In this document: piece by piece, positions 1 through 8,697 of the stretch
How positions within the stretch are numbered: position 1 is the stretch's first letter
Layout: the number at the start of each line of letters is the position of its first letter
NCBI GenBank assembly: GCA_030524705.1
Contig: JAUNGD010000011.1
Location: forward strand, 1 to 64,000
Length of the DNA stretch: 64,000 nt
Direction: 5' to 3'
Source of the DNA: Lachnospiraceae bacterium
GTDB taxonomy: Bacteria; Bacillota; Clostridia; Lachnospirales; Lachnospiraceae
Position numbers and translations under genes: made by a program
Notes under the pieces: generated by a model
Seen by the model: the letters and a program-made list of their open reading frames with translations, nothing else
Databases searched by the model: none
What the model was told of the DNA's origin: nothing

Positions 1-455
1 TGATCCTGGATCTGCTTCCCTACAAAAGACCGCAGGCTCCGAGAAAAAAGCTGGGATTCATCCGGTACATCGTATTTGCCGGTTCGCTTATTTTTGTCAG
101 CGCCTTGTTTCTGCTTCACGTCAAAAATCTGGAGCGCATCATGTTCTGGAGCTTTCTGATCGGAAACGCCGTATATTATGCGGTGGGAATTACGCTGGCC
201 TTTGCATTTAAGGACAACAGGGCTTTCTGCAAATACATCTGTCCGATCACGGTGTTTTTAAAACCGATGAGCTATTATTCCATGATGAGAGTGACCGTGG
301 ACAAGGATAAATGTATCGACTGTAATAAATGTAAAAAGGTCTGTCCGATGAACGTCGATATGAGGGATAACTCAAGAAAGCGGGAGAATGGAACGGAATG
401 TATTCTTTGTATGGAATGCATTGACAGCTGCCCGAAAAAGGCTTTGAAGATGTAG
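1..455 (+). CDS. NapH-like polyferredoxin membrane protein, 3' part only
   Basis: The gene enters from beyond the left edge; the frame is open from base 3. The visible 150 residues carry one or two membrane helices, then an FCKYICP motif and two 4Fe-4S motifs (CIDCNKCKKVCP and CILCMECIDSCP) near the C-terminus. This is the layout of NapH/YccM-type membrane ferredoxins, which pass electrons between membrane carriers and redox enzymes. A related protein lies at 15.1-16.0 kb on the other strand. The redox partner is not visible, so the physiological role is open. Confidence 0.8.
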   Translation, partial: ILDLLPYKRPQAPRKKLGFIRYIVFAGSLIFVSALFLLHVKNLERIMFWSFLIGNAVYYAVGITLAFAFKDNRAFCKYICPITVFLKPMSYYSMMRVTVDKDKCIDCNKCKKVCPMNVDMRDNSRKRENGTECILCMECIDSCPKKALKM

Positions 456-493
456 AGATGATATGTAAATGGAGAAGGAAAGGCAGAGTTGAC

Positions 494-1369
494 ATGCGGA
501 TGGAAAAGGGAGGTAAAGCGGCAATTGTATGCTGCTCCAATGGTCTCGAAAAGGAAAAGAAAAGTAAAATAGAGAGGCTGGAGGGTGCGCTGCGGCGGAT
601 CGGGCTGGTGCCCGTGTTCAGCGATCATATTTACGCAGAGGATTCTGTTTTCAGCGGTTCGGGAGAGGAACGGGCGAAGGATCTGATGAAATTTTATCTG
701 GATGACGAGATTGAGGCGATTTTTGATGTTTCCGGCGGAGATATTGCCAATGAGATCCTGCCGTATCTCGACTTCGACGTGATCGCCCGGAAGAAAAAAT
801 ATTTTTGGGGCTACAGCGATCTGACCACGGTCATCAATGCGATCTACGCAAGGACGGGACGGGAGTCAGTGCTTTATCAGGTCAGAAATCTGGTAAAGGA
901 GGACGCGGCGAGACAGACAGAAAATTTTTCTGGTACCGTACTGCGGGAGACAGAGCAGTTGTTTTCCTTCGGCTATGAATTTGTGCAAAAGGAACGTATG
1001 CAGGGCATTGTGGTGGGAGGCAATATCCGGTGCCTGCTCAAGCTGGCAGGGACACCCTACTGGCCGAATATGCATGGAAAGCTTTTGCTGCTGGAAAGCT
1101 GGCACGGGCTGATCCCCCAGATGGTAACGTATCTGAGCCAGCTGCAGCAGCTGGGCGTTTTTGAGCAGGCAAACGGCATTCTTCTGGGAACCTTTACACA
1201 AATGGAGGAGGAAGGCTGCTGTCCCTCCATCACAGAGCTGGTAAAAAAATACGCCGGAAATGAAATTCCGATAGCAAAGACGAAAGAAATCGGGCATGGA
1301 GCAGATTCGAAGGGAATTGTGATCGGAAGAGAACTCCGCCTGGGGCGTGAAGGGAGGCAGCCATGGTGA
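494..1369 (+). CDS. LD-carboxypeptidase, peptidase family S66 (MccF/LdcA-like)
   Basis: This 291-residue protein has the S66 layout: a nucleophile serine in GYSDLT (about residue 108), a glutamate in LLLESW and a histidine in IGHGADS near the C-terminus, forming a Ser-Glu-His triad. The family cleaves L,D bonds in murein peptides or, in the MccF branch, peptidyl-nucleotide toxins such as microcin C; sequence alone does not decide which. I chose the ATG at 494, behind a purine-rich AAGGAAAGG stretch; an in-frame ATG at 458 would add 12 basic residues. It follows the preceding gene closely and overlaps the next by 7 bases, so it sits in an operon. No signal peptide is seen, fitting a cytoplasmic recycling or immunity role. 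Confidence 0.85.
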   Translation: MRMEKGGKAAIVCCSNGLEKEKKSKIERLEGALRRIGLVPVFSDHIYAEDSVFSGSGEERAKDLMKFYLDDEIEAIFDVSGGDIANEILPYLDFDVIARKKKYFWGYSDLTTVINAIYARTGRESVLYQVRNLVKEDAARQTENFSGTVLRETEQLFSFGYEFVQKERMQGIVVGGNIRCLLKLAGTPYWPNMHGKLLLLESWHGLIPQMVTYLSQLQQLGVFEQANGILLGTFTQMEEEGCCPSITELVKKYAGNEIPIAKTKEIGHGADSKGIVIGRELRLGREGRQPW

Positions 1370-1926
1370 TAGAGGCAAAGGAAATCCAACTGAAGGACGG
1401 CAGGCGGGTGACGGTAAGAAGTCCGAAGGCCTCTGATGCGAGGGCGCTGCTTGCGCATATGAAGAGAACCTCGAAGGAAACGTATTTTATGTCTCAATAT
1501 CCCGAGGAGATTCTGCTGACGGAGCAGGAGGAAGAGGAGTATTTGGAAAAGATCGGCAGGGATGCGGACGATTTCATGATATCGGCCTTCTGGGACGGAG
1601 AACTGGTCGGGAACATCAGTGTTCACCGGATTCGGAACCTTTCGAAATACCGTCATAGAGGAGGACTTGGCGTTTCGATCCAGGAAAGGGCCTGCGATAT
1701 GGGACTTGGTACGGCACTTCTGGAAGAAGCGCTGGCTTTTGCGGAACGCACAAGTTTTGAACAGATAGAGCTTGGCGTGTTTTCGGATAATCCGAGAGCG
1801 CTGCATTTGTATGAGAAGGCGGGCTTTGAGCAGATCGGCAGGATACCTAGGGCGTTCAAATTAAAGGATGGAACGTACCGCGATGAGATACAGATGGTAT
1901 ATCGGATCCACAGAGGGCAGGAGTGA
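1363..1926 (+). CDS. GNAT-family N-acetyltransferase
   Basis: The 187-residue protein has the GNAT fold signature: a strand-rich middle part and the acetyl-CoA loop around RGGLGVSIQERACDMGLGTA, followed by the C-terminal NPRALHLYEKAGFEQIG motif typical of RimL/RimI-like enzymes. It would move an acetyl group from acetyl-CoA to an amine; the substrate cannot be named. The ATG lies inside the 3' end of the peptidase gene, pointing to translational coupling. A NUDIX gene follows, giving a three-gene housekeeping or detoxification operon. Confidence 0.85.
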   Translation: MVIEAKEIQLKDGRRVTVRSPKASDARALLAHMKRTSKETYFMSQYPEEILLTEQEEEEYLEKIGRDADDFMISAFWDGELVGNISVHRIRNLSKYRHRGGLGVSIQERACDMGLGTALLEEALAFAERTSFEQIELGVFSDNPRALHLYEKAGFEQIGRIPRAFKLKDGTYRDEIQMVYRIHRGQE

Positions 1927-2022
1927 GGGCCTCAGAGACCAGAAGCGGTGAAGAGGCCAGATAAGGCGGCGGATAAAGCGAAAGCGGCGAAGAAATCGGA
2001 CAAGGCGGAAGAGGTAAAGAAG

Positions 2023-2643
2023 ATGGATAAGAATGAGAAATGGCTTCAGTGGGCGGTGGAGCTGCAAAGCATCGCTCAGGCAGGGCTGTTTTATGGAAAA
2101 GATAAGTTCGATATAGAACGGTATGAGCGTATCCGGGATATTGCGGCGGAGATGATCAGCTGCAAGTCCGATATTCCGAAGGAAAAGGTAAAGGATCTGT
2201 TTTGCTGTGAGACCGGATACCAAACTCCCAAGATCGACAGCCGCGCCGCGATATTTCAGGACGATAAGATTCTGCTTGTGCAGGAAAATAACGGTACGTG
2301 GTCCCTGCCGGGAGGCTGGGTCGATGTGGAGCTTTCGGTAAAGGAGAATACAATCAAGGAAGTAAAGGAAGAGGCGGGGCTGGATGTGACGGCGGATATG
2401 GTCATTGCCGTGCAGGACAGAGAAAAACATAATCTTCCGGTTTATGCCTGGAAGGTCTGCAAGATTTTTGTTCTGTGCTCTGTCCTTGGCGGCAGCTTTA
2501 AGAAAAACATTGAGACCGTCAGGACTCAGTATTTTGGAATCGACGAGCTTCCCAGTCTGGCGGAGGAAAAAAATAATGCGGAACAGATAAAAATGTGCTT
2601 TGACGCATATTATGCAAAGGACTGGAAAACGCTGTTTGACTGA
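2023..2643 (+). CDS. NUDIX hydrolase with N-terminal helical domain
   Basis: A 206-residue protein. An N-terminal helical part (WLQWAVELQSIAQAGLFYGKDKF) of the type found before some NUDIX domains is followed by the NUDIX box GGWVDVELSVKENTIKEVKE and EAGLDV; the core EVKEEAGL keeps the metal-binding glutamates, with lysine in place of the usual arginine. Members hydrolyse ADP-ribose or other nucleoside diphosphate derivatives. I prefer the ATG at 2023 (GAGGTAAAG 8 bases upstream) over a GTG at 1948, which would add a lysine/alanine-rich run. The 3' end overlaps the convergent methyltransferase gene by 34 bases. Confidence 0.85.
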   Translation: MDKNEKWLQWAVELQSIAQAGLFYGKDKFDIERYERIRDIAAEMISCKSDIPKEKVKDLFCCETGYQTPKIDSRAAIFQDDKILLVQENNGTWSLPGGWVDVELSVKENTIKEVKEEAGLDVTADMVIAVQDREKHNLPVYAWKVCKIFVLCSVLGGSFKKNIETVRTQYFGIDELPSLAEEKNNAEQIKMCFDAYYAKDWKTLFD

Positions 2644-3287
2644 TCTGCGTGTTCAACTTCAGTTTTTCCGATAAAGTAAAATCCGTTGGATGTATGGCCG
2701 TTCATCGTGGTGAAGGTCAGCGGTTCATAGCGGAGGGTTTCAAAATCCCTCAGAAGCTCGAAGATCCAGTCCTCGCTGTGATGCCGGCAGACTGCGCCCT
2801 CCGGCAGCTCGAAAGCGCCGTAAACGCCATACTTATCCTGAAATTTCTGATAGCGGCTCAGATTGCGTTCGTCGTTGTTCAACAGAAAATCGTTAACGTA
2901 GAGGATGCCGCCGGGCTTCAGGACCCGCCGGATTTCCTGAATCAGTTCTTTTTGCTTTTCATTTTCACAGATGCAGGTCAGGACGGCAAACAGGATCACG
3001 GCGTCAACACTGTGATCTTGCAGGGCGATGGTATCGTCGGCCTTTACCCGCAGATCCAGCTCGGGATAAAGACTCTTTCCCCGGGCGATCATCCCTTCAG
3101 AGAAATCAATTCCAATCAGATTCCGGTATCCCATTTCGTACAGTTCCCGCAGTGTCCGGCCATAGCCGCAGCCGACGTCCAGAATGGACGACGATGGATC
3201 AATATATTTTGAAAATTCTTCTGCCTGAAAGGGCGTTGTAAACTGTTTGTTTTCGGAAACACTGTTCCAATACTGTTTTTGTTCCAT
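2610..3287 (-). CDS. Class I SAM-dependent methyltransferase
   Basis: The 225-residue protein shows the Rossmann motifs of class I methyltransferases: ILDVGCGYGRTLREL (SAM-binding motif I), IGIDFSEGMI, the acidic loop around KADDTIALQDHSVDAVILF and VLKPGGILYVNDFLL. The substrate is unknown; the layout is that of UbiE/methyltransferase 11-type enzymes acting on small molecules. Start chosen at 3287, where AAAGGAGGT lies 10 bases upstream; a more distal ATG at 3314 lacks a site. It runs convergent to the NUDIX gene with a 34-base overlap of coding ends. Confidence 0.85.
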   Translation of the reverse strand: MEQKQYWNSVSENKQFTTPFQAEEFSKYIDPSSSILDVGCGYGRTLRELYEMGYRNLIGIDFSEGMIARGKSLYPELDLRVKADDTIALQDHSVDAVILFAVLTCICENEKQKELIQEIRRVLKPGGILYVNDFLLNNDERNLSRYQKFQDKYGVYGAFELPEGAVCRHHSEDWIFELLRDFETLRYEPLTFTTMNGHTSNGFYFIGKTEVEHADQSNSVFQSFA

Positions 3288-3479
3288 ATTCGTTGAGACC
3301 TCCTTTTCTTGCATTATAGAACGCTCTATGATAATGTGATATGAGAAATCTCATATAAAATATTTTGGATAAGAGATTTCAGACAAGAAACCTCATATAA
3401 TACGGAAAGGTCTGCGGATGCGGCAGATGGAGAACGTCGTTTTTATACGAACTTTGCGGATGAAAACAGAGATACGGAG

Positions 3480-3533
3480 GCGGAGGACGAACACCAGAAT
3501 ACGGAAGCGGAGGATGGACACCAGAATATGGAA
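3480..3533 (+). repeat. Two-copy 27-bp tandem repeat before/inside the start of the Crp-like gene
   Basis: Two adjacent 27-base units (3480-3506 and 3507-3533) differ at three positions. The second copy supplies both the GGAGG ribosome binding site and, by one base change (ACG to ATG), the start codon at 3528. The frame stays open upstream of the start for more than 150 bases. Confidence 0.8.
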
Positions 3534-4304
3534 GCGGTCAGGGACAAGGCAAAGCGGGATAAATATATCGAAAAAATGAGATGGACAGAGTATTTCAGTT
3601 TTGATATTCGTCCGTTTTTATCAGTGGTAAAATTTGACAGCGGAGAGCGGCTTTTGCGGGAAGGGGAGAAGCCGGAGGCGCTGTACTATCTGCTGGAGGG
3701 AAGGGCGAAGCTGTTTCTTTCCCATGAAAACGGCAGGGTTTCTCTGATTAATTTTCTGGAGGCCCCCTGCTTTATCGGGGAAATGGAGCTGATCGGGGCA
3801 ATGGAGGCGGCCAGAGGCGTCACGGCTATTCTTCCCTGTATCTGCTGCGTCATACAGGTGCGGGACTGCCGGGATAAGCTGCTGTCCGATACCAGATTTC
3901 TGCAGCGGCTGTGCCTTTTTTTGGGGCAGAAGGCCATCAGCAATACGGACAATTATTCCAGAAATCAGTCGTATCCCCTGCAGGCACGGCTGGCGGATTT
4001 TATTTTGATGACTGCACAGAACGGCATTTACCGGGAACGCCACACGGAGGTATCGGAATTTTTGGGAGTGACATACCGACATTTGCTGTATGTGCTGGCG
4101 GATTTTGTGAAGCAGGGGCTGCTGCAGAAAACGAAGCAAGGGTATCGTATTGCGGACAAGGGCAGGCTGCAGGAGCTTGCGGCGGGATTTTGCAGAAGCA
4201 GCCGTGTACTGTGTCAGAAGCAGCCGCATGCTGTGTCAGAAACAGTCTTGCTATCCGAAAAAAACTCAGGTATAATCAACGGCAGAGACAGATTAACGCT
4301 TTAA
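3528..4304 (+). CDS. Crp/Fnr-family transcriptional regulator, YeiL-like
   Basis: The 258-residue protein has a cyclic-nucleotide-binding-type beta barrel (about residues 25-115, with LREGEKPEALYYLLEGRAKLFLS) and a C-terminal Crp-type winged helix (about 160-215, EVSEFLGVTYRHLLYVLADFV). It resembles the YeiL branch, implicated in starvation or nitrogen response in E. coli. Start 3528 has GGAGG 14 bases upstream, rather far; the next ATG is at codon 17 in KMRW. The last 30 residues hold a short repeated stretch (about 4196-4240). Upstream lie a near-palindrome ATGAGAAATCTCAT and a TATAAT, possible autoregulatory elements. aroK starts 13 bases after the stop. Confidence 0.75.
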   Translation: MEAVRDKAKRDKYIEKMRWTEYFSFDIRPFLSVVKFDSGERLLREGEKPEALYYLLEGRAKLFLSHENGRVSLINFLEAPCFIGEMELIGAMEAARGVTAILPCICCVIQVRDCRDKLLSDTRFLQRLCLFLGQKAISNTDNYSRNQSYPLQARLADFILMTAQNGIYRERHTEVSEFLGVTYRHLLYVLADFVKQGLLQKTKQGYRIADKGRLQELAAGFCRSSRVLCQKQPHAVSETVLLSEKNSGIINGRDRLTL

Positions 4305-4317
4305 AGGAGTAAACAAT

Positions 4318-4917
4318 ATGGGAAAGGCAGAAAATTTAAGAGCCCGCCTGGGCCTGGGAGATGGGAGTAGTCCGTCAGGGGCTCTGTTTGATTATAATCT
4401 TGTACTGATAGGATTCATGGGTACCGGAAAGACGACGATTTCCAGTACTCTGAAGCGTGTATTTGCGATGGATGTCATAGAAATGGATCAGATTATTTCG
4501 GAGAGAGAAGGAATGTCTATTTCTGAAATTTTTGAGAAGTACGGGGAACCGTATTTTCGTGATGCCGAGACCAATCTGCTGATTGAACTGCAGGAGCGGA
4601 AAAATGCGGTTATTTCCTGCGGCGGCGGAACGCCGCTGCGTGATGTGAATGTGGCAGAGATGAAAAAGAATGGGAAAGTCATTTTGCTGACAGCTGAACC
4701 GGAGACCGTTTTTGAACGTGTAAAAAGCAGTCATGATCGTCCGCTTATTGAGAACAACAAGAATGTTTCATTTATTGCGGATCTGATGGAGAAGCGCCGC
4801 TCGAAATATGAGGCCGCCGCGGATATTATCATACATACGGATCATAAAGATGAGTATCAGATTTGTGAGGAAATCGTTACAAAGGCTCTGGCTTCTGACG
4901 GATGCTTGCCGGAATGA
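4318..4917 (+). CDS. aroK: Shikimate kinase
   Basis: The 199-residue enzyme phosphorylates shikimate at the 3-hydroxyl in the chorismate pathway. It shows Walker A GFMGTGKTT (about residues 32-40), the substrate-binding aspartate in IEMDQII, the FR pair in GEPYFRDAE, the glycine motif SCGGGTPLR and the lid/Walker-like region SHDRPLI. An N-terminal tail of about 25 residues precedes the usual start of the domain. AAAGGAG stands before the ATG. It lies 72 bases upstream of shikimate dehydrogenase, so two successive pathway steps are co-transcribed. Confidence 0.93.
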   Translation: MGKAENLRARLGLGDGSSPSGALFDYNLVLIGFMGTGKTTISSTLKRVFAMDVIEMDQIISEREGMSISEIFEKYGEPYFRDAETNLLIELQERKNAVISCGGGTPLRDVNVAEMKKNGKVILLTAEPETVFERVKSSHDRPLIENNKNVSFIADLMEKRRSKYEAAADIIIHTDHKDEYQICEEIVTKALASDGCLPE

Positions 4918-4989
4918 TGGCAGAAGCGGCAGAATCAGAAAACAATTCAGAGTGCGCAGAGAATAAAAGAAATCAGGAGGCAGGTAAGT

Positions 4990-5925
4990 ATGGATACAAG
5001 AATTTCCGGAAAAACAAGATTGATGGGAGTGATAGGAACACCGATCCGGCATTCCGGTTCCCCGGTTATGTATAATTTTTGTTTTGATTACTATGGTATT
5101 GACTGTGTGTATCTGGCATTTGACTGCGATGAATCTCAGGTGAAGGAGACACTGGCGGCTATGCGCCGGCTGAATATACGCGGCGCCAATGTTACGATGC
5201 CCTGTAAGCAGGAGGTGGCCCGCAACATGGACAGGCTGTCTCCGGCGGCAAAGCTGATCGGTGCCGTGAATACGATTGTGAATGATAATGGCGTGCTGAC
5301 CGGACACATGACGGATGGGATGGGTGTAGTGCTGGATCTGAAGGATCATGGGATATCCATTGTCGGAAAAAATATCGTTCTTCTCGGAGCAGGGGGTGCG
5401 GCGATGGCTGTTATGGTACAATGCGCCCTGGATGGTGCAAAGTCGGTGACTGTATTCAATCGGGGGGCGCAGACTCTTGCGAAGGCACAGAAAATCGGAG
5501 AGAGGATGATGGAAGAAGGCATTCCCTGCAAAATGGAGTATCATCTGCTGGCAGAAGAACAGTTGATGCACGATGCAATACGCGGGGCAGATGTCCTGAT
5601 CAACGCCACTTCTGTGGGGATGCGCCCTATGCAGGAAGGAAAATCTCTTGTGACGGATATGACAGTATTCCACGAGGAGCTTGTGGTTTATGATGTGATC
5701 TACAATCCATTGGTCACAAAGCTGATGAGTGATGCCATGACAAATGGATGCAGAGAGGAAAATGTCATCGGCGGAAAGGGGATGCTTTTGTGGCAGGGGG
5801 CAGGCGCTTTCAAGCTGTATACCGGACTTGATATGCCGGCTCAGGAACTGAAGGCTTTTCTGGCGAAAAGAGAAGCTGAGGGAGCGCCGGCTCTTGCAGA
5901 TATTGCAGAGAATGTGCCGTATTGA
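4990..5925 (+). CDS. aroE: Shikimate dehydrogenase
   Basis: The 311-residue enzyme reduces 3-dehydroshikimate with NAD(P)H. The N-terminal substrate domain has the signature IGTPIRHSGSPVMYN and NVTMPCKQEV with the catalytic lysine, then GAVNTIV; the C-terminal Rossmann part begins at VLLGAGGAAMAV and ends with the GKGMLLWQGAGAFKLYTG motif. Length is slightly above the usual 270-290, as in quinate/shikimate-type paralogues, so use of quinate cannot be excluded. The start has AGGAGGCAGGTAAGT upstream. It is the second gene of the aroK-aroE pair. Confidence 0.92.
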   Translation: MDTRISGKTRLMGVIGTPIRHSGSPVMYNFCFDYYGIDCVYLAFDCDESQVKETLAAMRRLNIRGANVTMPCKQEVARNMDRLSPAAKLIGAVNTIVNDNGVLTGHMTDGMGVVLDLKDHGISIVGKNIVLLGAGGAAMAVMVQCALDGAKSVTVFNRGAQTLAKAQKIGERMMEEGIPCKMEYHLLAEEQLMHDAIRGADVLINATSVGMRPMQEGKSLVTDMTVFHEELVVYDVIYNPLVTKLMSDAMTNGCREENVIGGKGMLLWQGAGAFKLYTGLDMPAQELKAFLAKREAEGAPALADIAENVPY

Positions 5926-6106
5926 TGCCTGAAAACAGGATATAGGAAAAAGGAAAACAGGAGCAGTACTCAATTTTTGCGAATGAAAAGATGACGGAGC
6001 CTCCATTGCCTGCAGCGAAGAAAGGGCGTAAACTAAAAGTGCAGTAAGATAAGTCAGGAGTGCAGCGGCCGGTGCATGAAACGGAGCATGGAGGTTGACG
6101 GGACAT

Positions 6107-7168
6107 ATGAAGATTGGAGAAGTGATCCGAAAATACAGAAAAGAGAAGCAAATGACACAGGAAGAGCTGGCAGATTATCTGGGGATTACCTCATCTGCCG
6201 TGAATAAGTGGGAAAACGGCTATTCGCTGCCGGATATTTCCCTGCTGGCGCCCATCGCGCGGGTATTTGGTATTACGACAGATACGCTGCTGTCCTATAA
6301 GGAGGAGCTGACCGAGGCGGAAATTGCCCGGATCATGGAGCAGTTTACAGAAAAGGCCATGGCGGGGGATTACGACGCGCTGTTTTCATGGGCGTTAGGG
6401 ATGCTGCAGGAATATCCGAACTGTGATGAGCTGGCAATCAATATTCTTCCGGGTCTGGATGGGTACAAAATTATATTGGGCGTAGCCGAGACCGGAACGT
6501 ATGATGAGTATATTCAGAAGGCTTACCGGAGATTGCTGAAAAGCCCGAAGTCGGATGTTGTGAAGAACGCAGCGGTATTTTTATTTCATGGCTATATGAA
6601 TCAAAAGGAGTATGATGAGGCGGAAAAGATTCTTTCCTATATTCCAGAGCGTGAAAGCGAGCATAAAATGCTGCGGGCGCTGCTATATCGGCGGAGAGGA
6701 GAGAGTGATGCGGCTTATCAGGCGTATGAGAGGATGATTCTGGAAGGATACGAAAAAATCAACGTCGCCTTCACCGGCATTTTTGAGCTGGCGTCTGATA
6801 TAGGGGATGTGGAGCGGCGTGACCTTATGATAGAAAAGCAGGAAGAGCTGGCACGGATCCTGGAGATGGGGCGGTACCATGAGATTTATCTGAGACTGTA
6901 TCCGGCGCTGGAGCAGAGGGATAAAGAAACGTCAATTTATCTTTTGCAGGAGCTGGTTCAGGGAATCCGAAATGCTCGGGATTATCGGAAATCAAAGCTG
7001 TATGCTCATCTGTACGCTGATGCGGATCTTAAAGAAAATGATATAAGAGGTACTGCTTTTATGCTGAAGCAGTCCTTCGGCAGAGACGACGCAATCGGAT
7101 TTCTCAGGGGAAATCCCCGGTTCGAACAGATCATGCGGGAACTGGAGCAGCTCTGCGGGCAGGAATGA
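6107..7168 (+). CDS. XRE-family transcriptional regulator with C-terminal repeat domain
   Basis: A 353-residue protein. Residues 1-65 form a Cro/C1 helix-turn-helix (EVIRKYRKEKQMTQEELADY and SAVNKWENGYSLPDISLLAP). The rest is all-helical and TPR-like (DEAEKILSYIPERESEHKML, YQAYERMILEGYE), a layout typical of regulators that bind peptides or partner proteins. Targets are unknown. GGAGG lies 12 bases before the ATG at 6107; a TTG at 6095 is less likely. The coding end including the stop codon lies in a 46-base tandem repeat. Confidence 0.85.
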   Translation: MKIGEVIRKYRKEKQMTQEELADYLGITSSAVNKWENGYSLPDISLLAPIARVFGITTDTLLSYKEELTEAEIARIMEQFTEKAMAGDYDALFSWALGMLQEYPNCDELAINILPGLDGYKIILGVAETGTYDEYIQKAYRRLLKSPKSDVVKNAAVFLFHGYMNQKEYDEAEKILSYIPERESEHKMLRALLYRRRGESDAAYQAYERMILEGYEKINVAFTGIFELASDIGDVERRDLMIEKQEELARILEMGRYHEIYLRLYPALEQRDKETSIYLLQELVQGIRNARDYRKSKLYAHLYADADLKENDIRGTAFMLKQSFGRDDAIGFLRGNPRFEQIMRELEQLCGQE

Positions 7169-7255
7169 TACCGCTTGGTGGACAGTGGTGATGCAGCTCT
7201 GCGGGCAGGGGGGATACTGCTTGACGGACAGTGGTGATGCAGCTCTGCGGGCGGG
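7147..7255 (+). repeat. 46-bp tandem duplication of the 3' end of the XRE gene
   Basis: Units begin at 7147, 7193 and 7239, each starting GCAGCTCTGCGGGC; the third is partial. The first unit contains the last codons and stop of the XRE gene, so the others are non-coding copies of a gene end. This looks like slippage or unequal exchange. No open frame in it is believable. Confidence 0.85.
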
Positions 7256-7275
7256 AATGATACTGCCTTGCCAGC

Positions 7276-7842
7276 TCAGGAGGATGGGCGGTTGTCTGGG
7301 GACGAAAGGCTTTGTGCGATTAGCGGAGCTATGCTTGTCCGGTCCGTATAGTCCACTTTTTGTCCGTAGGTCTGCAGCAGCAGTCTATCTTCTCCGCGTA
7401 AAGTCTCAGGGGATTTTTTCAGCAGCATTTTACGCAGCATAGCGATCATGGTTCTGTGGATGAGTCCAAGCCGGGAATAGTCAATGCCGCCCCGGAGATG
7501 GAACATTTTGATATTTTGCAGCATTTCCGGCGTTAATACCCTTGAAAGAGATTCTTTGATGTGATCTGTGTTTTGTCTGTCGGCTGGGTTAGCCAGCCCG
7601 CAGGTGAACAGGATCACATTTTTGCTGCACAGAAGCTTCCAGTTTTTGACGATCAGCGAAATGCCGCTGACGTTTCCGGCGTACAGGCCGCCGCCATAGA
7701 TAACGGTGTCATACTGAGAAAAGCATTTTGTTCTGAACTTATTTCGCGGAAAAACAGGGCAGGACAGGGCTTCACCGATCCATTGTGCATAGCGTTTTGT
7801 ATAACCATATTTTGATTCATAGATGACCACAGCTTTGTTCAT
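7276..7842 (-). CDS. Flavodoxin-domain protein
   Basis: The 188-residue protein starts with VVIYESKYGYTKRYAQWI, the FMN phosphate-binding loop (here SKYGYTKR), followed by DTVIYGGGLYAGNV and VILFTCGLANP, matching protoporphyrinogen oxidase-like flavodoxins (HemG-like fold). It likely binds FMN and carries electrons; the partner is unknown. Start at 7842 chosen because GGAGG lies 9 bases upstream. It diverges from a TetR gene with a 147-base shared intergenic region, the usual arrangement for a regulator and its target. Confidence 0.85.
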   Translation of the reverse strand: MNKAVVIYESKYGYTKRYAQWIGEALSCPVFPRNKFRTKCFSQYDTVIYGGGLYAGNVSGISLIVKNWKLLCSKNVILFTCGLANPADRQNTDHIKESLSRVLTPEMLQNIKMFHLRGGIDYSRLGLIHRTMIAMLRKMLLKKSPETLRGEDRLLLQTYGQKVDYTDRTSIAPLIAQSLSSPDNRPSS

Positions 7843-7989
7843 AGGAAGATCCTCCGTTTTTGATAAAAGTGCTACATTTGTGTCTCTTTTTCTGCTATAA
7901 TATACTGAATCGCAGGAAAAAACAATACGTGGGCGCAAAGTGCCGCATAAAGCCGGGCAGTGTGACACTTACAGGAGGGATACGGAGCC

Positions 7990-8580
7990 ATGCAGATGAA
8001 TGGTCATGAAAAGCAGAAGGAGCAGTCAAGGCAGATGATAGAGGAAGCTCTGTTTGCCTTGATGAAGGAAAAAAATTATGCACAGATTACAATTTCAGAG
8101 CTTACCCGGCGGGCGGATGTGGCACGCCGCACCTTTTACCGTCTGTATAAAAGCCGGGAAGACGTGCTCGATGTTTTTTTGCAGAAGCTGTGCAGAGTCT
8201 ACCGGGAGCAGTATCCGGTGCTGACGCACTATGATGTGCGGCAGATCGCAGAGGAATATTTTTGTTTCTGGTATCAATACCGGGAGGTTTTGCTGCTGAT
8301 GCATGAAAACGGTCTTGACCCGGTGCTGTATTATCATTTGAACTGCTCCGCGCTGGAGGTGATTCAGGGGCGCATGGGAAGAAGGGCTGTTTCGGAGACC
8401 GATGTGGAAGGTTCAGACCGTGGTGCCGCCCCGGACACAGAATATTTTGCCGTTTATTCAGCCGGTGGATTTTGCAGCCTGCTTTTTCGATGGATCGGCA
8501 CGGGCATGATCGAGCCGCCCCGGAAATATGCGGCGGCGGTCAGCGATTCCATCCTGAATTTTATAAAAACCGCTGTGTAA
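7990..8580 (+). CDS. TetR-family transcriptional regulator
   Basis: The 196-residue protein has a classical N-terminal TetR helix-turn-helix (about residues 10-60, ITISELTRRADVARRTFYRL) and a helical C-terminal ligand or dimer domain of the TetR_C short type. AGGAGG stands 12 bases before the ATG. It most likely represses the divergent flavodoxin gene and itself. The ligand is not deducible. Confidence 0.88.
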   Translation: MQMNGHEKQKEQSRQMIEEALFALMKEKNYAQITISELTRRADVARRTFYRLYKSREDVLDVFLQKLCRVYREQYPVLTHYDVRQIAEEYFCFWYQYREVLLLMHENGLDPVLYYHLNCSALEVIQGRMGRRAVSETDVEGSDRGAAPDTEYFAVYSAGGFCSLLFRWIGTGMIEPPRKYAAAVSDSILNFIKTAV

Positions 8581-8613
8581 AAGAAAAATATAGAAGAAAA
8601 AACTGATTTTTAC

Positions 8614-8644
8614 TTGACTCTAAACCTGGTTTAGGGTGTAAATT
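8614..8644 (+). promoter_or_regulatory. MerR-type promoter with palindromic operator
   Basis: TTGACT (8614-8619) and TAAATT (8639-8644) are separated by 19 bases, the over-long spacing that MerR proteins correct by twisting DNA. The spacer contains the perfect dyad CTAAACC-T-GGTTTAG (8620-8634). It lies directly before the MerR gene, so it should be its autoregulated promoter and also drive yidC. Confidence 0.85.
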
Positions 8645-8697
8645 GCAGAAAATCGTATCTGAAACAGGTGCAGAAATGTTCAAAAGGAGTAGATCAT

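Noticed and set aside
4768..6006. A 412-codon frame on the minus strand
   Set aside because: It lies opposite aroK and aroE, both clear by motif, has no ribosome site and reads as a His/Ser/Leu-rich shadow.
7147..7255. Repeats considered as a CRISPR array
   Set aside because: The units are contiguous copies of a gene end, without spacers.
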